From: Opitutaceae bacterium
Lineage (GTDB): Bacteria; Verrucomicrobiota; Verrucomicrobiia; Opitutales; Opitutaceae
Assembly (NCBI GenBank): GCA_028280945.1
Contig: JANQKV010000010.1
Coordinates: 26,023 to 90,022 of the forward strand
DNA length: 64,000 nucleotides
Direction of reading: 5' to 3'
The number at the start of each line of letters is the position of its first letter. Positions within the stretch are counted from its first letter, which is position 1. Under the pieces are notes generated by a model. That model did not search any database. It worked only from the letters and a program-made list of their open reading frames with translations, and had not been told where the DNA came from. Shown one piece after another: positions 1 to 8,222 of this stretch. Position numbers and translations under genes: made by a program.

Positions 1-1454
1 CGGTCGTCGAAATCGTCGTGAAACGGACGGATGTCCGTTGTGGTCAAGGCGTCGGCCACATGCAGTCTGCCTCCCGTGATCGAGTGGCCCACAAAATCAT
101 CGGATTCGCGGGTGCCGCGCAGCAGTCGGTTGATGGTTGCCCGGTAATCATCCTGGGGGAATTGGGCTTTCAGCAGCGCGACGGCGCCCGCCACCATGGG
201 CGAAGCCATCGAGGTTCCCGACCGCGAAACGGTGGAAGTGTTGTCGGAAGCAGACGTGGAGACAATCTCGCTGCCCGGGGCGAAAAGATCCACCGCGCCC
301 GAGCCGGTGTTGGAGGATCCCGCGCGGTCGTCGAGCCGGGTCGAATTGCCGACTGCGAGAAGGTTGTCGATTTCGTAAGAAGCGGGGTAGGCCCGGGACA
401 AGTCGAGGTTCAGGGACTCATTGCCGGAGGCGGCGACAAAAACGATGCCGGCATCCCGGGCCCGGCGGATGGCCTGCAGTTGGGATTGGCTGAAACCGCC
501 TTCGACGCCGAGGGCACCATAGGAGGCGTTGATCACGTCGGCCCCCATATCGATGGCGTAGTTGATGCACTCGATCTCGTCGGAGGTGGAACCGGAGCCG
601 TTGGGCCCGCCCAGGAACCTCAGGGGCATCAACTGAACCTGCCAGGCGACACCGGATCCCCCGACGCCATTGTTGCCGGCGGCTCCGACAATGCCGGAAA
701 CGTGGGTGCCGTGACCTTCCGCCGGTGGGTCGGTCGGATCGCCGGAGCCGTCGCGGGCATTGATGCCGTGCACATCGTCAACATAGCCATTGCGGTCGTC
801 ATCGCGGCCGTTACCGGCGATTTCACCCGAATTCACCCACAGATTGGGGGCAATGTCCTGATGGGTAAGGCGGGCGCCTGAATCGATGACCGCGACGATG
901 ACGTTGTCAGCGGAGGTGCGAATATCCCAGGCGTTCACCGAACCGATGTCCGCCCCGGCGGTGCCGCCGCTTTGGCCGGTGTTTTGGTGATGCCATTGTG
1001 AACCGTCGGCAAAATCGGGATCGTTGGGCGTGGCGATCGTCTGCTTGATGTAGTCGTATTCAACGAATCGATACAGTCCGGTCGCGGTGAGTTGAGCGCG
1101 GGCGTCGGCCACCCCCATGCTGGCCGGGACGTTGAGCACCCGCAGGCCGTCGATGCGGTCAAATTCACGATCGAGTGCGAAGCCGGCCGCCGATTCCGCG
1201 TTTTGCAAATCCGTGCTGGCGGCACCGGCTGCCGGGAGGGCGAGGATTTTGCGATCGGAGTAGCCCTGGGCCATTTCCTTGGCGGTGAACGGCGTTTCGA
1301 TGTTTTCGCCCGCATCGTCCGGAGCGGCGAACCCGCTGGTCGTGAAAAGGACACCAAGGATGGCGGTGCAAATTCGCGAGCGAAGACCAAAGAAAGCGCA
1401 GGGCATGAGGGGCAAAGACCTGCGGAGGCGGGAGGTGTTCGAAAAAACTCTCAT
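1..1454 (-). CDS. Secreted subtilisin-family (S8) serine protease, C-terminus cut by window edge
   Basis: Endopeptidase of the S8 family, probably exported. 484 codons are visible and the 3' end runs off the window. A basic N-terminus and hydrophobic stretch (about residues 25-44, ending GFAA) look like a signal peptide, followed by a propeptide-like region (about 50-140). The catalytic triad is intact: Asp191 in VIDSGA, His248 in EGHGTH, Ser415 in GTSMASP, with oxyanion Asn345 in AASGN. The calcium-type loop NGRDDDRNGYVDD (about 215-227) is common in this family. Its ATG overlaps the TGA of the upstream TPR gene (ATGA), so translation is probably coupled. The missing C-terminus could carry an anchoring domain, so cell-surface versus free secretion is undecided. 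Family assignment is very secure; the substrate is unknown. Confidence 0.95.
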   Translation of the reverse strand, partial: MRVFSNTSRLRRSLPLMPCAFFGLRSRICTAILGVLFTTSGFAAPDDAGENIETPFTAKEMAQGYSDRKILALPAAGAASTDLQNAESAAGFALDREFDRIDGLRVLNVPASMGVADARAQLTATGLYRFVEYDYIKQTIATPNDPDFADGSQWHHQNTGQSGGTAGADIGSVNAWDIRTSADNVIVAVIDSGARLTHQDIAPNLWVNSGEIAGNGRDDDRNGYVDDVHGINARDGSGDPTDPPAEGHGTHVSGIVGAAGNNGVGGSGVAWQVQLMPLRFLGGPNGSGSTSDEIECINYAIDMGADVINASYGALGVEGGFSQSQLQAIRRARDAGIVFVAASGNESLNLDLSRAYPASYEIDNLLAVGNSTRLDDRAGSSNTGSGAVDLFAPGSEIVSTSASDNTSTVSRSGTSMASPMVAGAVALLKAQFPQDDYRATINRLLRGTRESDDFVGHSITGGRLHVADALTTTDIRPFHDDFDD

Positions 1455-1945
1455 GAGAGTTCGGCGAGCAGGTAGCGCAGGGTTCGTTGATGGGTCGTGA
1501 TTCCCGGGTCCTCCGAAGTGTCGAGCAGGGTTCCCATGGCCAGCTGCAACGCCTCCTTGTGTCGACCCTGATCATGCCGTACGAGGGCCAAAAAGGCGGC
1601 GAATTCCGGCTGCTCCGGAAACTGGCGTTGGCCGGACTCCAAGGTATGGGCAGCCCGGTCGAGTTCCCCTTGGGTTCGCAGGGCTGCCCCCAACCCGATG
1701 AGGGCGCCGCTCTGTTCGTTGGGAGGCAGGCCGAGTGCGATGGCCCGTTCGTAGTGGGGCAGCGCTTTGGCGGTTTTGCCGAGCGAGTCCAAAGTCCATG
1801 CGAGTTGGTAGGCGATCTCAGCGACGTGGGGATAGGCTTCTGCCAAGTCTTCAATCTGCCCGAGGACCCCCGTCGTCTGTCCGCCATGTCGGGAACCGGT
1901 TATCGCATCCAGGGTGGGTTTCCACGGGGGAATCGACTCGTCCAT
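1451..1945 (-). CDS. Small TPR protein coupled to the subtilisin gene
   Basis: A 164-residue cytoplasmic-looking protein without signal peptide or membrane segment. From about residue 30 it is built of tetratricopeptide-type helical pairs (AYQLAWTLDSLGKTAKALPHYERAIALG, then ALIGLGAALRTQGELDRAAHTLESG), matching the small TPR_5-like proteins. I chose the ATG at 1945 (MDESIPPWKP), because the open frame upstream to 2224 is basic, low-complexity and crosses the divergent promoter region. The stop codon overlaps the start of the S8 protease. TPR proteins bind other proteins; a role as helper or regulator of the protease is only suggested by the overlap. The 164-nt gap to the divergent gene at 2110 should hold both promoters. 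Confidence 0.82.
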   Translation of the reverse strand: MDESIPPWKPTLDAITGSRHGGQTTGVLGQIEDLAEAYPHVAEIAYQLAWTLDSLGKTAKALPHYERAIALGLPPNEQSGALIGLGAALRTQGELDRAAHTLESGQRQFPEQPEFAAFLALVRHDQGRHKEALQLAMGTLLDTSEDPGITTHQRTLRYLLAELS

Positions 1946-2109
1946 GACTGCCAACGAGAAATAGCTCGGAGGGGAGTGCAAGGGAACTTGACCGGAAAAC
2001 TGATCGATCGGTTGCGAAGACAATTGCAGCCTATACCTATATCCCTCCCGGAAACGAGCCGGAGTGTTCCGGCCCGTTGTTCCTCTCCCCATCCCATCCT
2101 TCAATTCAG

Positions 2110-2505
2110 ATGAAAAAACTGCTTCCCCTCCTCCTTGCCACCGCCGCCCTTCTGGCCGGCCCGCTTTCCCTGTCGGCCGCACACCACAAGGGTGACAAGA
2201 AAATGAAAACCGCCCCGGACACACTGATCCATGTGGTCACCGTTTCCTGGAAGGACGGTACGACCGAAGAACAGATCCAAGCCGCCTTGGACGGCGTGCA
2301 CACGCTTGCCAAGGAATTCGACGGCATCACGCGGGTGTGGACCAAGACCTACAAGGCCCAAGGTGAACGCAGCCATGCCTTTGTCATGGAGTTCAAGAGC
2401 GTCGAAGCGCTCAAGGAGTATGCGGAAAGCGATGCCCAGCAAAAGTGGTATGAGGTCTACATTCCGATCCGGCATCGCAGCACCACGTTCGACATCATCA
2501 ACTGA
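2110..2505 (+). CDS. Secreted Dabb-domain (stress-responsive A/B barrel) protein
   Basis: A 131-residue protein. Residues 1-23 are a clear signal peptide (MKKLLPLLLATAALLAGPLSLSAA). The rest matches the dimeric alpha+beta barrel (Dabb) pattern: a strand with HVVTVSWKDGTTEEQI, a helix HTLAKEFDGI, and a later strand SHAFVMEFKSVEALKEYAESDAQ preceding a conserved H/Y region. The ATG at 2110 is chosen because it begins the signal peptide; a frame opening 33 nt earlier adds non-signal residues. Dabb proteins are small dimers, sometimes enzymes and often of unknown role; the exported location points to the periplasm. It is a single-gene unit closed by a strong terminator. Substrate unknown. Confidence 0.85.
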   Translation: MKKLLPLLLATAALLAGPLSLSAAHHKGDKKMKTAPDTLIHVVTVSWKDGTTEEQIQAALDGVHTLAKEFDGITRVWTKTYKAQGERSHAFVMEFKSVEALKEYAESDAQQKWYEVYIPIRHRSTTFDIIN

Positions 2506-2531
2506 TTCACAGGCTGCCGCCAAGTGTTCCG

Positions 2532-2559
2532 AACCGGCCTCGTTTGAGGCCGGTTTTTT
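2532..2559 (+). terminator. Rho-independent terminator after the Dabb gene
   Basis: A 9-bp perfect stem, AACCGGCCT (2532-2540) with AGGCCGGTT (2547-2555), a six-base loop, and a run of six T at 2554-2559. It lies 27 nt after the stop codon. Confidence 0.9.
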
Positions 2560-2656
2560 GTGCAACTCTTGACCGGTTTGGCGGACCCCGCGAGTGACTC
2601 AACGATCAGCGTTGGCGCGTTGGCGGTTGATCCCAAATGAGACGGAATCCGAATTC

Positions 2657-4597
2657 ATGACTCCCCGTATTTCATTCATGACCGCCAACTTCGTTGCCCG
2701 CGAAATCGGTTACCACATGTCCGATGGTTGGGCTCAAGGTGAGAACGCCACCAAGGAGGCCTTCAGCCCGATAGCGACCTTTGAGGAGCGGTTCGAAACC
2801 ATGTTGGTCGAGATCAAGGAACTGGGATTTTCGGCGATCGATTTATGGGCGGCCCACCTGCATTGGCACTGGGCGACCTTGGAACATATCGCGACGGCCA
2901 AGCGCCTCTTGGCTAAGCATGAAATTGAGGTTCGCGCCTATGCCGGCTGGGTTGGGGGGGATCTGGATGACCTGCGCGGTGCGTGTCGTTTCTGCCGGGA
3001 AATGGGAATTACCTACGTGAGTGGTTTCATGGCGGCGGTGGAGGATGCGGCCACCCGCGATGAAGCCGTGGCCATCCTGCGGGAGTTCGCCGTGCGTTAC
3101 GGCATCGAGAACCATCCGGAAAAAAGCGTGGAGGAACTGGCGGCTCGGTTGGGCGAGGGCGCTGAAGATGTCGTGGGCATTGCCTTTGACACCGGCTGGG
3201 CGGCGACCGGGGGATGGGATGCTCTCGACGGCATGAAGGTGCTGCAGGACCGCTTGTTTGCCGTTCACCTGAAAGAGGTGAAGGCCCCGCGGAGCGAAAA
3301 GACGGGCTTTCAGTTTATCGACATGGGTCATGAAACCTGTCGGATGGGAGACGGGATTGTCGGCCTGGAAGCCATCGTGAAATGGCTGAGTGAAATTGGG
3401 TTTCGTGGCCCGCTGTGTGTCGAGCACGAGCCGGAAGAGTTTGATCCGCGGGAAGACTGCAAGGAAGGGCTCAAGCAGGCGCTCCAATGGTGGGAAGAAG
3501 GAACTCCCGCCCCGGCCCATGAACCTTTGCGCGTGGCCGTGGTGGGCTGTGGCAACATCGCGGATGCCTACGGCGCGGCGTTGAGTGGGCGGCCGGAGAT
3601 TTCGGTTTTGGGAGCCACTGATCTGGACCTCGAGCGTGCCAAGGCATGGGTGGATCAGTTTGGCGGCCAAGCCTACGACTCCCTCGAAGCGCTCTTGGCG
3701 GATCCGCAGATTGAAGTTGTCGTGAATCTGACCATCCAGCACGCCCACGTCGAAGTGGTCACCAAGGCCCTGCAAGCAGGCAAGCACGTGCACTCGGAGA
3801 AGCCCTTGGCCCCGACCTTTGCCGAGGCCCGGACGCTGACGGCTTTGGCCGCGGAAAAGGGACTGCGCCTCAGTTGTGCACCCGTCACCTGGTTAGGTGA
3901 GGCGCAGCAGACCGCCTGGAAGATGGTGCGCGATGGCAAATTGGGAGCACCTCGCGCAGTCTACGCCGCAGTGGACTGGGCTCGTATTGAAACGTGGCAT
4001 CCCAATCCCGGACCGTTTTATGCGACGGGTCCGGTCGGCGACGTCGGCGTTTATCCGATCAGCCTGTTGACGGCGTGGTTTGGCCCCGTGACCTCGGTGA
4101 CGGCGGCGGGCGCAGTCGTGCTGCCAAACCGGAAGACATCGGATGGGAAACCGTTCGAGGTCACCATGACAGACTTTGCGGTCGCGGTGTTGGAGTTCGG
4201 CAACGGATTGCTCGTGCGTCTCAGCGCGAATTTTTACGTCGGTGCTCCGGCAGACCGGAGGGCCGGGCTGGAAATCCACGGCGACGATGGTTCGATTCGC
4301 ACCGAGTGGTTCGCTGCCAACGCCCCGCTGGAGTTTGGCAGGGTCAACGAAAGCTACCAGCCGGTCTTTCCCGCCCGTGATTCCGCCGGAGCCGGGGCGT
4401 GGTATGTCGATTGGAGTGCCGGAGTTGTTGAGCTTTGGCGTGCGTTGCGTGAAGGCCATGCCCATCCCACCAGCGGTGAACAAGCGGCCCACGTGGTCGA
4501 GGTCATCGAAGCGGTGGAGACGGCCGTGCAGACCGGTCAAAAGGTCACGCTCACCAGCACGTTCGCCGCACCTCCGCCGCTGGCTTGGGCGGAGTAG
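2657..4597 (+). CDS. Fusion of sugar-phosphate isomerase/epimerase-like TIM barrel with Gfo/Idh/MocA oxidoreductase
   Basis: A 646-residue two-domain cytoplasmic enzyme. Residues 1-281 form an AP-endonuclease-2-type TIM barrel with candidate metal/catalytic residues Glu151 and His153 (GIENHP), Asp178 (AFDTGW), His204 (AVHLKEV) and Glu256 (CVEHE). A linker rich in Pro and Ala leads to a Gfo/Idh/MocA dehydrogenase starting at residue 291: dinucleotide-binding VVGCGNIADAY (GxGxxA) and the diagnostic HSEKPLA (EKP). Usually these are two neighbouring genes; here one chain would isomerise or epimerise and oxidise the same sugar or inositol. The ATG at 2657 (MTPRISFMTANF) is the natural start. Isolated by the terminator upstream and a convergent thrS downstream. 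The substrate cannot be read from sequence. Confidence 0.88.
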   Translation: MTPRISFMTANFVAREIGYHMSDGWAQGENATKEAFSPIATFEERFETMLVEIKELGFSAIDLWAAHLHWHWATLEHIATAKRLLAKHEIEVRAYAGWVGGDLDDLRGACRFCREMGITYVSGFMAAVEDAATRDEAVAILREFAVRYGIENHPEKSVEELAARLGEGAEDVVGIAFDTGWAATGGWDALDGMKVLQDRLFAVHLKEVKAPRSEKTGFQFIDMGHETCRMGDGIVGLEAIVKWLSEIGFRGPLCVEHEPEEFDPREDCKEGLKQALQWWEEGTPAPAHEPLRVAVVGCGNIADAYGAALSGRPEISVLGATDLDLERAKAWVDQFGGQAYDSLEALLADPQIEVVVNLTIQHAHVEVVTKALQAGKHVHSEKPLAPTFAEARTLTALAAEKGLRLSCAPVTWLGEAQQTAWKMVRDGKLGAPRAVYAAVDWARIETWHPNPGPFYATGPVGDVGVYPISLLTAWFGPVTSVTAAGAVVLPNRKTSDGKPFEVTMTDFAVAVLEFGNGLLVRLSANFYVGAPADRRAGLEIHGDDGSIRTEWFAANAPLEFGRVNESYQPVFPARDSAGAGAWYVDWSAGVVELWRALREGHAHPTSGEQAAHVVEVIEAVETAVQTGQKVTLTSTFAAPPPLAWAE

Positions 4598-4623
4598 GCC
4601 AGGACCTCATCGATTCGCTGCGG

Positions 4624-6540
4624 CTACGAGTTGTCCTTGTTCGGCAGGGAGCGGCTGGTGATTTCTTCTTGCACGCGGGCCAGATAGTCGGCGAAGGGCT
4701 GGGTGCCTTCGTCGCCGCGGGCACGCGACCGAACGGACACAGCCTGCGTTTCCGCCTCCTTGGCCCCGAGAATCAGCACATGAGGAATCTTTTCCAACTC
4801 GGCCCGACGAATCTTGGCGCCAAGTTTGTCCTGATGCTTGTCCAACTCCGCCCGGACGCCGGCGGCTCGTAGCTTCGTCAGCAGGTCGTTTCCATAGTCC
4901 ATCAACTTCTCGCTGATCGGCAGCAGGCGCACCTGTTCCGGGGCGAGCCACAAGGGAAAGTCGCCATTGAAGTGCTCGATCAGCACGCCGCAGAAACGTT
5001 CCAATGAGCCAAAGGGCGCACGGTGAATCATCACGGGACGGTGCGACTTGTTGTCCGCGCCGATGTAGGTCAGATCAAACCGGACGGGGAGGCTGTAATC
5101 GACCTGCACGGTGCCCAGCTGCCATTCACGGCCGATCACATCTTTGACTACGAAGTCAATTTTGGGACCGTAGAAGGCGGCCTCGCCCGGTTCTTCGGTG
5201 AAGGGGACTCCCAGGGTTTTGGCTGCGTTGCGGCAGGCTTCCTCGGCCTTGTCCCAATCCGCAGCATCGCCGGTATATTTGTCCGAGTCAGGATCGCGGA
5301 GTCCCACACGCACCCGGTAGTCGATCATACCGAGAGTGGAGAGCACAATCTTCACGAGTGACAAACAACCAATGACTTCGTCAGCCAATTGTTCTTCGGT
5401 GCAGAAAATATGGGCATCATCTTGGGTGAAACCACGGACTCGAGTCATGCCATTCAGCTCACCGGACTGCTCCCAGCGATAGACGGTGCCAAATTCTGCG
5501 ATTCGCACCGGCAGATCCCGGTAGGAGTGTGGCTCGGACGAGTATAGCTTAATATGGTGGGGGCAGTTCATTGGAGCCAACATGAACCCGTCCAAGATCT
5601 GGGTCGGGTCCATGGTGCGATCCGCCGGAATGGTTTCCTGCCCCGTGCGCCCGTTGATCTCGGCGGCGAGTTGGGGGGAAGTGGCCTCCATGCGAGCCGT
5701 CAAATCAGCGCAGGAACCGCCTTCTTCGGCAAAGCGTTTGAGATCATTAGGATCAGCGATGGCCGGGAACTGCGAGTCCTTGTAGTAAGGGAAGTGTCCG
5801 GAAACCTTGTAGAGGTCGAGTTTACCGATGTGAGGCGTGAAGACCTGAGCATAACCCTGTTTGCGAAGCTCTTCGCCGATGAAATTCTGCAACTCTTGGC
5901 GAAGGATCGAACCCTTGGCCGTCCACAGTACCAATCCTTGCCCCACATCTTCGTCGATGACGAACAGCTTGAGGTCCTTACCGAGTCTGCGGTGGTCACG
6001 GGCGCGCGCCTGTTCGAGCTGCTCGAGGTATTCGGCGAGTTCGTCCTTGGTGGGGAAGGCAGTGCCGTAGATGCGCTGGAGTTGTTTGTTCTTCTCGTCG
6101 CCCCTATGGTAGGCACCGGCGACGGACAGCAGTTTGAAGGCTTTGATTTTCTTGGTGTAGCGCACGTGTGTGCCGGCGCAAAGGTCCATGAATTCCCCGT
6201 TTTCGTAAAACGAGACTTCCTCGCCTTCGGGAATGTCGGCGAGCCGACCCAGTTTGTAACGCTCCTGGCCTCGTGATTTGATGATCTCGATCGCCTCGTC
6301 GCGGGAAACCTCTTGGCGGCGAAACGCCTGGTTTTCTTTGATGACTTTGGCCATCTCGGCCTCGATCTTCTCGAGGTCCTCGGCGGTGAATTTGTGATCC
6401 AGATCGAAATCGTAATAGAAACCGGTGTCGGTCGGCGGCCCGATATCGAGCTTGGTCTCGGGGAAAAGACGCAGGACAGCGGTGGCCAGCACATGGGAAC
6501 ACGAGTGACGCAGTTCTTCGAGCGGAGTCATGGAGGACAT
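4624..6540 (-). CDS. thrS: Threonyl-tRNA synthetase, TGS-less form
   Basis: Charges tRNA-Thr with threonine. The 638-residue protein starts directly in the editing domain (LRHSCSHVLATAVLRLFP, with the HxxxH pair; second half DLCAGTH), so the N-terminal TGS domain of the E. coli enzyme is absent. The catalytic core is complete: APMNCPHH with the zinc cysteine, YRDLPVRIAEFGTVYRWEQSGELNGMTRVRGFTQDDAHIF, and MIHRAPFGSLERF. A segment of roughly 50 residues (DLKRFAEEGG to MDPTQILDG) is inserted before the MNCPHH motif compared with E. coli. The C-terminal anticodon-binding domain ends normally. Two ATGs are possible (6540 or 6531). It lies 119 nt downstream of cysS on the same strand, so the two may be co-transcribed. 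Confidence 0.97.
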   Translation of the reverse strand: MSSMTPLEELRHSCSHVLATAVLRLFPETKLDIGPPTDTGFYYDFDLDHKFTAEDLEKIEAEMAKVIKENQAFRRQEVSRDEAIEIIKSRGQERYKLGRLADIPEGEEVSFYENGEFMDLCAGTHVRYTKKIKAFKLLSVAGAYHRGDEKNKQLQRIYGTAFPTKDELAEYLEQLEQARARDHRRLGKDLKLFVIDEDVGQGLVLWTAKGSILRQELQNFIGEELRKQGYAQVFTPHIGKLDLYKVSGHFPYYKDSQFPAIADPNDLKRFAEEGGSCADLTARMEATSPQLAAEINGRTGQETIPADRTMDPTQILDGFMLAPMNCPHHIKLYSSEPHSYRDLPVRIAEFGTVYRWEQSGELNGMTRVRGFTQDDAHIFCTEEQLADEVIGCLSLVKIVLSTLGMIDYRVRVGLRDPDSDKYTGDAADWDKAEEACRNAAKTLGVPFTEEPGEAAFYGPKIDFVVKDVIGREWQLGTVQVDYSLPVRFDLTYIGADNKSHRPVMIHRAPFGSLERFCGVLIEHFNGDFPLWLAPEQVRLLPISEKLMDYGNDLLTKLRAAGVRAELDKHQDKLGAKIRRAELEKIPHVLILGAKEAETQAVSVRSRARGDEGTQPFADYLARVQEEITSRSLPNKDNS

Positions 6541-6659
6541 GGCAGTATTTTGTTGTGGTCCGGCCTACGGACGCCGGCCCGATATGAAGTGAAACGGTGG
6601 TTAAACCACGAAGGGTAAGACCGACGCACGAACTTTTTTTGGTTCCGACTGCGGTCAGC

Positions 6660-8051
6660 TCAGCCCGCGGGCTCCAGATCGTAACCATCCTTGCGGTCCT
6701 TCATGGTCCAGCCGGCGGCTTGGATCTCACCTCGCAGGGCATCGGCCGTCGGCCAATCCTTGGCCTGCTTGGCAGCCCAACGCTTTTCGGCGAGGGCGGT
6801 GACCTCGGCCGGAGCCTCGGAGACCGCCTGCTCGGGTTCGGTCAGATCGAAACCAAACGCGAACATCACCCGGTCGAAGGTTTCGGCGTCCACCCCATCC
6901 GGACCACGATTTACGATGCTGAAGAGTGCGCCCAGCGCGCCGGGTATATTTAAGTCATCGTGCAACGCGGCGAAAACGGGATCGAATAATGCGGTGTCGC
7001 CAGACTGATTCCCCAACTTTGCTCGGAATTGGCGAAGGTTTGCGAGGGCCTTCGCTGCGGCATGGAGCGAATCGAGCGTGAAGTTGAGCTGCTTTCGCGG
7101 ATGCCCTGCGAGCAGGGCGTAGCGCACCGCCATCGGCGCATGACCCATCTCCGTGAGTTCGTCGAGGGTGTAGAGGTTGCCTAGCGACTTGCTCATCTTC
7201 TTACCATCCACCAGCAGGTGCTCACTGTGATACCAGTGACGGACGAACTTCACGCCATTGCAGCATTCACTCTGGGCGATCTCGTTTTCGTGGTGGGGGA
7301 ACAGCAGATCCACGCCGCCTGTGTGGAGGTCGAGGGTCAAACCGAGGTGTTTCCTGCTCATCGCGCTGCACTCGATGTGCCAGCCCGGACGACCCGGATC
7401 CTGGCCCTGAGGTCCCTCCCACTTGACCGCGCCGTCCTCGGGTTTCCAGGCCTTCCAGAGGGCGAAATCAGTGCCGTCTTCCTTTTCGTCAGCGTCGACA
7501 CTCGCGGTGTCTTTTCCGGTGTTTCCTGCTGCGAGAGCGGAGCCTGGTTTCAACTCGCGTTCCTTTAATCGGGAGAGTCGGCCATATTCTGGGAACGAAT
7601 CGACTTTGAAATAAACAGATCCATCCGCGGCGCGGTAGGCATGTCCCTTGTCCATGAGTACCTCGATCATGTTGATCTGCTCGGGGATGTGGTCGGTGGC
7701 GGCGGGTTCGACATGGGGTTCGAGGCAGCCCAAGGCCCGGCAATCGGCGGAGAACTTGTTCCACCACTTTTGCGTGATTTCGCGCAGGGGGCGCTGCTCG
7801 AGCTTCGCCTGCCGAATGGTCTTGTCGTCAACGTCGGTGACGTTCCGCACATAGCGCACTTTGTCCGAACCGAATTGTAGTTCTAGCACGCGGCGAATCG
7901 TGTCGTTGATGATGAAGGTGCGGAAATTACCGATGTGGGCGGCCGCGTAGACGGTGGGGCCGCAATTATAGTAGCGCACCACCCCGTCGGGTTGGGCGGC
8001 GGTGATGGGCCGGAGGGTTCGGGTGAAGGAGTCGTAGAGCTGCAGCGCCAT
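6660..8051 (-). CDS. cysS: Cysteinyl-tRNA synthetase
   Basis: Charges tRNA-Cys. 463 residues, the usual length. Class I features: the zinc Cys and HIGH-type motif in [47 protein letters not shown] (zinc-binding Cys/His set), and KMSKSLGN. The C-terminal end carries the helical anticodon-binding part ([30 protein letters not shown]). The 171-nt gap upstream separates it from divergent hemB and contains a 21-bp perfect palindrome (8134-8154), so both genes may share a regulator. No T-box-like leader was recognised. Confidence 0.97.
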   Translation of the reverse strand: MALQLYDSFTRTLRPITAAQPDGVVRYYNCGPTVYAAAHIGNFRTFIINDTIRRVLELQFGSDKVRYVRNVTDVDDKTIRQAKLEQRPLREITQKWWNKFSADCRALGCLEPHVEPAATDHIPEQINMIEVLMDKGHAYRAADGSVYFKVDSFPEYGRLSRLKERELKPGSALAAGNTGKDTASVDADEKEDGTDFALWKAWKPEDGAVKWEGPQGQDPGRPGWHIECSAMSRKHLGLTLDLHTGGVDLLFPHHENEIAQSECCNGVKFVRHWYHSEHLLVDGKKMSKSLGNLYTLDELTEMGHAPMAVRYALLAGHPRKQLNFTLDSLHAAAKALANLRQFRAKLGNQSGDTALFDPVFAALHDDLNIPGALGALFSIVNRGPDGVDAETFDRVMFAFGFDLTEPEQAVSEAPAEVTALAEKRWAAKQAKDWPTADALRGEIQAAGWTMKDRKDGYDLEPAG

Positions 8052-8133
8052 AAACGGAAGGACACCAAGGTGAACGGTTCTTCCCTCGAAAATCCAACCT
8101 CAATCTTTCCCTCTCGGGCTCCACCTCGTCATA

Positions 8134-8154
8134 ATGTCACCATTATGGTGACAT
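8134..8154. promoter_or_regulatory. 21-bp perfect palindrome in the cysS/hemB divergent region
   Basis: Arms ATGTCACCAT and ATGGTGACAT around a single T. The inner 19 bp fit TGTCAC-N7-GTGACA, which recurs at 24321-24339 (one mismatch) and 28923-28941 (perfect). It lies 83 nt upstream of the cysS start and 69 nt upstream of hemB, a fit for a dimeric regulator's operator, but no cognate regulator is identifiable here. Confidence 0.55.
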
Positions 8155-8222
8155 CATGAGTGGGCCCTACGGACAGTTTTCGGGGTGGCAGTTTGAACCG
8201 CGGCGTGTAGAGGTGTCGGGCT

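Noticed and set aside
18..881. Long plus-strand open frame of 287 codons opposite the subtilisin
   Set aside because: It is antisense to a gene whose catalytic triad is intact, is low-complexity Gly/Val/Ala-rich, and has no family features. GC-rich coding strands make such shadows.
2843..3793. 316-codon minus-strand frame opposite the isomerase/dehydrogenase fusion
   Set aside because: Antisense shadow of a gene with clear domains; no recognisable motif.
8052..8222. T-box riboswitch upstream of cysS
   Set aside because: No conserved T-box bulge sequence or specifier arrangement in 171 nt; the only structure is the palindrome.
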